Positions 60,174 through 64,000 of a stretch of 64,000 nt of DNA are shown here, one piece after another. A program made the translations under genes and the position numbers. Numbering within the stretch: the first letter of the stretch is position 1; each line of letters begins with the position of its first letter. Source of the stretch: Saposhnikovia divaricata (lineage: Eukaryota; Streptophyta; Magnoliopsida; Apiales; Apiaceae). The DNA lies in contig CM071595.1 in the NCBI GenBank assembly GCA_036435485.1, positions 102,850,580 through 102,914,579 on the forward strand, in the 5' to 3' direction. The notes beneath the pieces are model-generated. The model did no database searches. It was not told the origin of the DNA and saw only the letters and a program-made list of their open reading frames with translations.

Positions 60174-62960
60174 TTACTTCTGCAGGCTTGGCACTTTCAA
60201 TTTTGGAGGATGGAGGTTTGTCAGATGGCATACTCCCTGCAACCACTGTAGTAGTGATAGTTTGCTTCTGGATACTTGGAGTAATGATGTGTACAGATGG
60301 TAGAGTAACAGTTGGTAGAGAAGATGGAGGTTCATTGATTTTGGCTTTCCCTTTGCCTTGAACATGAGTTGTAGAAGATTTTGAAGTTCTTTAGGCTTCT
60401 CCTCTTTAGGCTTCTCCCCCATAGATTTTGAGTTCCTTAAGGTCCTCTTCTCCCCCTTAGGCTTATTGTCAGGCACAGAGGCTATAGTAGGGGCCTTTGG
60501 GTTGGAAGAGGTGGGATTGACAGATTCATCAGGTATAGGGAGCCCCATGTGCTTCATCATAGCAGACAGCATCAGTTGTTGGTAAAGAAGAACATCAGCT
60601 ATGGTGGTAGCTTTATTGTCCAACTTGTTAGTAAGAGTTGCAACTGTGTCTGTAAGGTGAGCATTGGATTGTTTGAGTAAGCTCACTTCCTGTTCAAGAG
60701 TAGCAACCTTGGTGAACAACTCATAGGCTTTAAATCCAGAAAGAGATTGGTCCTTGAGTCTCTGCACTTCATACTTTGACATTTCATGTAGAGGGACTTC
60801 AGTCACCAATTTTTCATAATATTGGTTGGCAAAGAGAGTCCTAAGTACTGCATTGGCATCTGTTGTCTGGTTAGAGAGCTTTTCCATTTGAGTAGCCATA
60901 TTCTTGACAGCACTTTGGACTAAGACCAATGAATTATCCATCTTAGTGCAGGTGGTTTTGCATTCATGAATGTCCTTGATGACAGAGTCTAGAGAATGGA
61001 ATTTGGAAGCAAAATCTCTCTTGATGTCATTCACTGCAAGGGTTGTGGCTGCACAAACTTCATTTATTTCTGTCTTAAGGCCCTTTCCAAGATAGTGTGC
61101 AGCTTTCAAAATTCCCTTGTAGGTATCATTGACAGCATCATACACTTCACCAGGGGTTAGGGATTTGGCATTGGACCTTAATGAGGTGATGTATTCTTCT
61201 CTGAGAAATTGAAGACCTTCAGAGAGAGCAATATTATAAGTACCTTGCAACCAGGCATCTACATTACCATCTCTTTCAGCCTCATCTACTATTTTCTCCT
61301 TTTGCATCTCCACATCTTCTTTATGACATAGCAGAATGGCTTCATAGTCTGGATTTGACATGTTTGATGTGACAAGGTTTTGGGCTATTTTTAGAAACTC
61401 AGGAATCTGATCCACAACTAATCTTTGAAGTGCTTCTACCGTCAATTGTGGTGGAACAGACCCTGATCCTGAAGCACTGTCATGTTGCACAGGCTTCAGC
61501 CATTGTGACATAAAGTCAGAGCTAGAGCTAGGCAAGCTAGACTCCTCAGTTACAGATGCAACTTCTGTAGCCGGATGGAATGACTCTACTACTGTTGTCT
61601 CCACAGAAGTGGGATGGGTTACAACAGTAGTTGACACAGGCACAGAGTCTCTAGTGAAAACTAGTGAAGCCTCTGTGTTTGTGATGGTGTCATTAGGAGA
61701 TGCCCCAGCATGCATTCCCTCACCATCTAAATGTGGTTTCTGGGTGGTGAGCAAAGTGTCATGCACTAAGTCACTTGAGTCTATTGGCTCACCAAGTGAA
61801 GTGAATTCTTGGTGATCAATGCCTTGCTCCTCAATTGCTTGAGTTGTAGGCTCCAAAGAAATTTGAGATGTAGATTCTGGAAGAGAATTGTCTTTTAGAG
61901 TAGATTTTAGAAACTCCCCCTGAGAAATAGAGGGAGTTTCAAGTGTGATGTGCTCTCCACTCAGTGTTGTGCCAGCCTTATCACTCCCATATGGTGACTC
62001 ATTACAAGAAGGTGCATTGGGGAGGATGCTTGATTCTATAGATGCACCCTGTTGAGAGAGTACATCTAGTGAGCTGTTTGCCCCTGATTTTGATTTTACA
62101 ACTTCAGGCATTTGTGTGACTGAAGAGGTGGTTTTTGATTTCTTCTTCTTTGGTCTCTGTAAGGGTGACTCAGGTTCCTCACTTTCTAAACCTAATTCTA
62201 CAACAAATGCTGCTTCATAAAGAATGGTTAGGGGTGCAGATGCAACCTGTTTTCTCTTCTTCTTCTCCTTTTTACTAACATCACCCTGTTGAGAGGATGA
62301 TGTAGGTGGCTCACTATTTGGTAAGGTGTTTGGTTGAGAGGGTTGGTTAGCAGGCCCTGGGTTAGCAATTTGTTCTACTTGCTTGGGCTTAGCTAACTCA
62401 GACTTAGAGGCAAATGTTGGCATGTTGTGGGGATAAGACTCAAATAAACTCTGCATATGATAAGTTATTTCAAGTCTCACATCCACATCATTCCTAGTCT
62501 CCAAGTTACCAAAAATGAGTTTGGTCATGGATTTCGGATAGCCTATTCGATTTCTATCTATCCCAGGCAATTCAATCAATTTATCATTTATAAAATTAAG
62601 AGCAAATTGAATAAAATGAGGGAAGAAAATTTCAGTACCTCTCTTGGTTGAGTTCTTACTAAGTCTCCCATACAGCTCCTGCATAATTAGATTACCCACA
62701 TTGATTTTCCTATCATATGCCAAGGAGTATGCAATTTGTTGTGCAGGTGCACTGATTTGATCAAAACTCGACTTTCTAGCAGTGAACACCTGTAGCAGTG
62801 TGGCGAACACAAAACTCCATTCCTTTCTGAGACACTTCCGGTTCATTTTTCCAATCTTGATTTCATCAGCATATCTGATAAAGTCGAAGAACGCAATCAA
62901 ATCATCATCAGATACCAGAGGGTGATACAGGTCTTGATGAAGTCCTAGAGCTCGATTCAT
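60174..62960 (-). CDS. Largest open part of the retrotransposon extra (env-position) ORF, 928 codons
   Basis: This is the main open block of a gene between pol and the 3' LTR of the SIRE-like element. Residues about 1-190 form a conserved-looking globular region (LRKEWSFVFATLLQVFTARK, FFPHFIQFALNF) similar in layout to extra frames of retrotransposons I recall in asterids. About 190-540 is Ser/Thr/Pro-rich and probably disordered, with basic patches (KKEKKKRKQ, RPKKKKSK). About 570-820 is helical and coiled-coil-like (VATLEQEVSLLKQSNAHL). The last 50 or so residues are off-frame. Upstream the same frame continues without an ATG-led start, through a TAG at 63069-63071, to an in-frame Met at 63137. 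The ATG at 63202 is in another frame. No transmembrane segment or signal peptide is evident, so 'env-like' describes position only. Confidence 0.55.
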   Translation of the reverse strand: MNRALGLHQDLYHPLVSDDDLIAFFDFIRYADEIKIGKMNRKCLRKEWSFVFATLLQVFTARKSSFDQISAPAQQIAYSLAYDRKINVGNLIMQELYGRLSKNSTKRGTEIFFPHFIQFALNFINDKLIELPGIDRNRIGYPKSMTKLIFGNLETRNDVDVRLEITYHMQSLFESYPHNMPTFASKSELAKPKQVEQIANPGPANQPSQPNTLPNSEPPTSSSQQGDVSKKEKKKRKQVASAPLTILYEAAFVVELGLESEEPESPLQRPKKKKSKTTSSVTQMPEVVKSKSGANSSLDVLSQQGASIESSILPNAPSCNESPYGSDKAGTTLSGEHITLETPSISQGEFLKSTLKDNSLPESTSQISLEPTTQAIEEQGIDHQEFTSLGEPIDSSDLVHDTLLTTQKPHLDGEGMHAGASPNDTITNTEASLVFTRDSVPVSTTVVTHPTSVETTVVESFHPATEVASVTEESSLPSSSSDFMSQWLKPVQHDSASGSGSVPPQLTVEALQRLVVDQIPEFLKIAQNLVTSNMSNPDYEAILLCHKEDVEMQKEKIVDEAERDGNVDAWLQGTYNIALSEGLQFLREEYITSLRSNAKSLTPGEVYDAVNDTYKGILKAAHYLGKGLKTEINEVCAATTLAVNDIKRDFASKFHSLDSVIKDIHECKTTCTKMDNSLVLVQSAVKNMATQMEKLSNQTTDANAVLRTLFANQYYEKLVTEVPLHEMSKYEVQRLKDQSLSGFKAYELFTKVATLEQEVSLLKQSNAHLTDTVATLTNKLDNKATTIADVLLYQQLMLSAMMKHMGLPIPDESVNPTSSNPKAPTIASVPDNKPKGEKRTLRNSKSMGEKPKEEKPKELQNLLQLMFKAKGKPKSMNLHLLYQLLLYHLYTSLLQVSRSKLSLLQWLQGVCHLTNLHPPKLKVPSLQK

Positions 62961-63202
62961 ATCCTCTGTAGTGATGGTAACCTCTTTCTCTTGTATTTTG
63001 CAGTAGATGATATAAGAGGTTACTGCATTTTCGAGAGCAACAACTTCCAGAGTGGCTGTCCTCCAAAACTATTCTAGAAGATCTAGGTACAAAGTTGGGT
63101 TGGCTGAGAGTGCATCCTTGATGTATGACTCAGACATCCAACGAGCGAAGCGCTTGAAATGAAGTTGGTGTGGGTAGGAATTGTGAGTTGGGTATTTTCC
63201 AT
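62961..63202 (-). pseudogene. Broken N-terminus of the extra ORF
   Basis: In frame with the 928-codon block and before its TAG (63069-63071) one reads HQLHFKRFARWMSESYIKDA and NPTLYLDLLE. This fits a natural N-terminus lost by one stop and perhaps a one-base shift near the ATG at 63202. Confidence 0.5.
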
Positions 63203-64000
63203 TGTTACACAGAGAGAGAAGAGAATGAAGGTTGAAGAAGAAATTTAGCTTTTGAAGTTAGGGTTTTCAGGGTTTTCGAACTTTAGATGCTTGAGATAAC
63301 GAATGAAATGAATCAAATAGATGTAGAATTGTATAAGTATGAAATACATGAATTGTCGATTAGATATATGTTTTGTATCGACAAGTCAGGCATTCGAGAA
63401 GTAGAAATCAACTATTCGATAAGTCAAGAAAGACTTATTTGATAACTCAAGCAGGTTGTAACTCACAACTGGCAGTTTATCTAACTTAGAAATGATTCTA
63501 AATTAAATAAAATATGTTTTTATGAGTGAATTAAAATTTTGGACAAAAATCGGTTGAAATTCAGCGAGAATTCAGCCTTATCAAATGATTCGAGAACTCA
63601 AATACAGTATTCGAGAACTTGGTCATTAGAGAACTCAATTACCATATTCGAGAAGTCAAGCATGCCTCTGTTCGATATCTCCAAAAGGCTCTATTCAAGA
63701 ACTCAAGAGTGCTCCAAAGAGACTTGTTAGAGAAGTCGAGCATTGAATCATTAGAGAAGTCTGACTTATCGAAATATTCTTTTCACTCATAAAAATTCAA
63801 TTTTCACTATCTTTTTTTTAAAATTCACTAGAAATATTCAATGAAGAATATTCTAACAAATTAAATAATGATTTTCTCAAAATTTCATAGAAATTTCAAG
63901 TTCGAAAAATATGATTTTTCAACATGTGCAACAGATATGAAATATTTATAAATCATATTTCAGCCAACACTTACTTCAAAAATATTGAGCATTTAGATGA
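63203..64000 (-). other. Untranslated stretch upstream of the extra ORF, with TTCGAGAA motifs
   Basis: No gene is seen. Between 63393 and 63654 there are four TTCGAGAA motifs (63393, 63589, 63610, 63647), with related TCGATAAGTCAA and AGAGAACTCAA variants. Relative to the element they run opposite to those in the LTR at 52895-53308. From about 63780 the sequence is plain AT-rich. Confidence 0.5.

Larger units (their letters stand above)
52320..64000 (-). mobile_element. 3' part of a large copia element, probably SIRE/Maximus-like (5' part outside window)
   Basis: In the element's direction, from high to low coordinates: an untranslated stretch (about 64000-63200), a long extra frame in the env-like position (63200-58362), a polypurine tract (58207-58222) and a 3' LTR (58206-52320). 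Pol would lie beyond 64000. The tract AATTTGGGGGAGAT followed by TGTTAGTCAC, plus the extra frame between pol and the LTR, are features of SIRE/Maximus-type elements. The lineage is inferred, because no pol is visible. The LTR is interrupted by a solo LTR. Confidence 0.65.

Noticed and set aside
58362..63202. A true viral envelope gene
   Set aside because: No signal peptide, transmembrane segment or glycoprotein-like cysteine pattern is visible; only the position is env-like.

Overview
The window is plant nuclear DNA from a repeat-rich eudicot. It contains LTR retrotransposons of Ty1/copia and Ty3/gypsy types, Helitron-like elements with CCGTGC/GCACGG terminal hairpins, a Stowaway MITE and an initiator-tRNA-Met primer binding site. 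I see no complete cellular gene, no tRNA or rRNA gene and no CRISPR array. The species cannot be fixed; an asterid such as Apiaceae is only a guess. The window is a pile of nested insertions. In many cases both termini and the 5-bp target-site duplication (TSD) can be read directly.

Layout. 1-10317: the 3' part of a shortened gypsy element (plus strand) with one very long LTR (1969-10317). A complete copia element (2275-6967, minus; TSD AAAAC; two LTRs of 330 bp identical by eye; one open 1298-aa polyprotein) sits inside that LTR. 10318-21640: Helitron-like sequence in both orientations, with tandem 5' ends and two terminal hairpins, interrupted by a solo gypsy LTR (13550-17042, TSD AAGAT). 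21646-24780: low-copy-looking DNA with two copies of a short first-exon-like fragment, a MITE-like inverted repeat, an old LTR fragment and a Stowaway MITE. 24786-34428: a full-length but gutted gypsy element (minus, TSD GTTGT, two 3330-bp LTRs, initiator-Met PBS) whose only recognisable coding remnant is the chromodomain end of pol. 34429-36826: AT-rich DNA without genes.

36827 to about 48080: a Tat-lineage gypsy element (plus) with a 5' LTR, a gag-pol reading frame broken by four in-frame stops but no frameshift, a solo LTR inserted in integrase (42726-44320, TSD CCTTG), a spliced antisense gene of the 'putative gypsy type transposon' family with its own TATA box, and a GC-rich GCCGACC repeat. 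Its 3' LTR is missing: it runs into a 5'-truncated gypsy LTR ending at 51648. 52320-64000: the 3' end of a large copia element that looks SIRE/Maximus-like (minus). Its LTR is split by a 4.6-kb solo LTR (53431-58036, TSD TTAAT). Upstream of the polypurine tract lies a decayed extra reading frame of about 1,500 codons in the env-like position.

The most interesting signals are regulatory or structural: a cluster of TTCnnGAA heat-shock-element-like motifs in the SIRE-like LTR with a second cluster at the far end of the window; a palindromic class I TCP-type site in all five related gypsy LTRs; the spliced antisense gene of the Tat element; and a family of gypsy elements that keep long LTRs but lack almost all coding sequence, with part of the interior resembling the LTR of a sister family.
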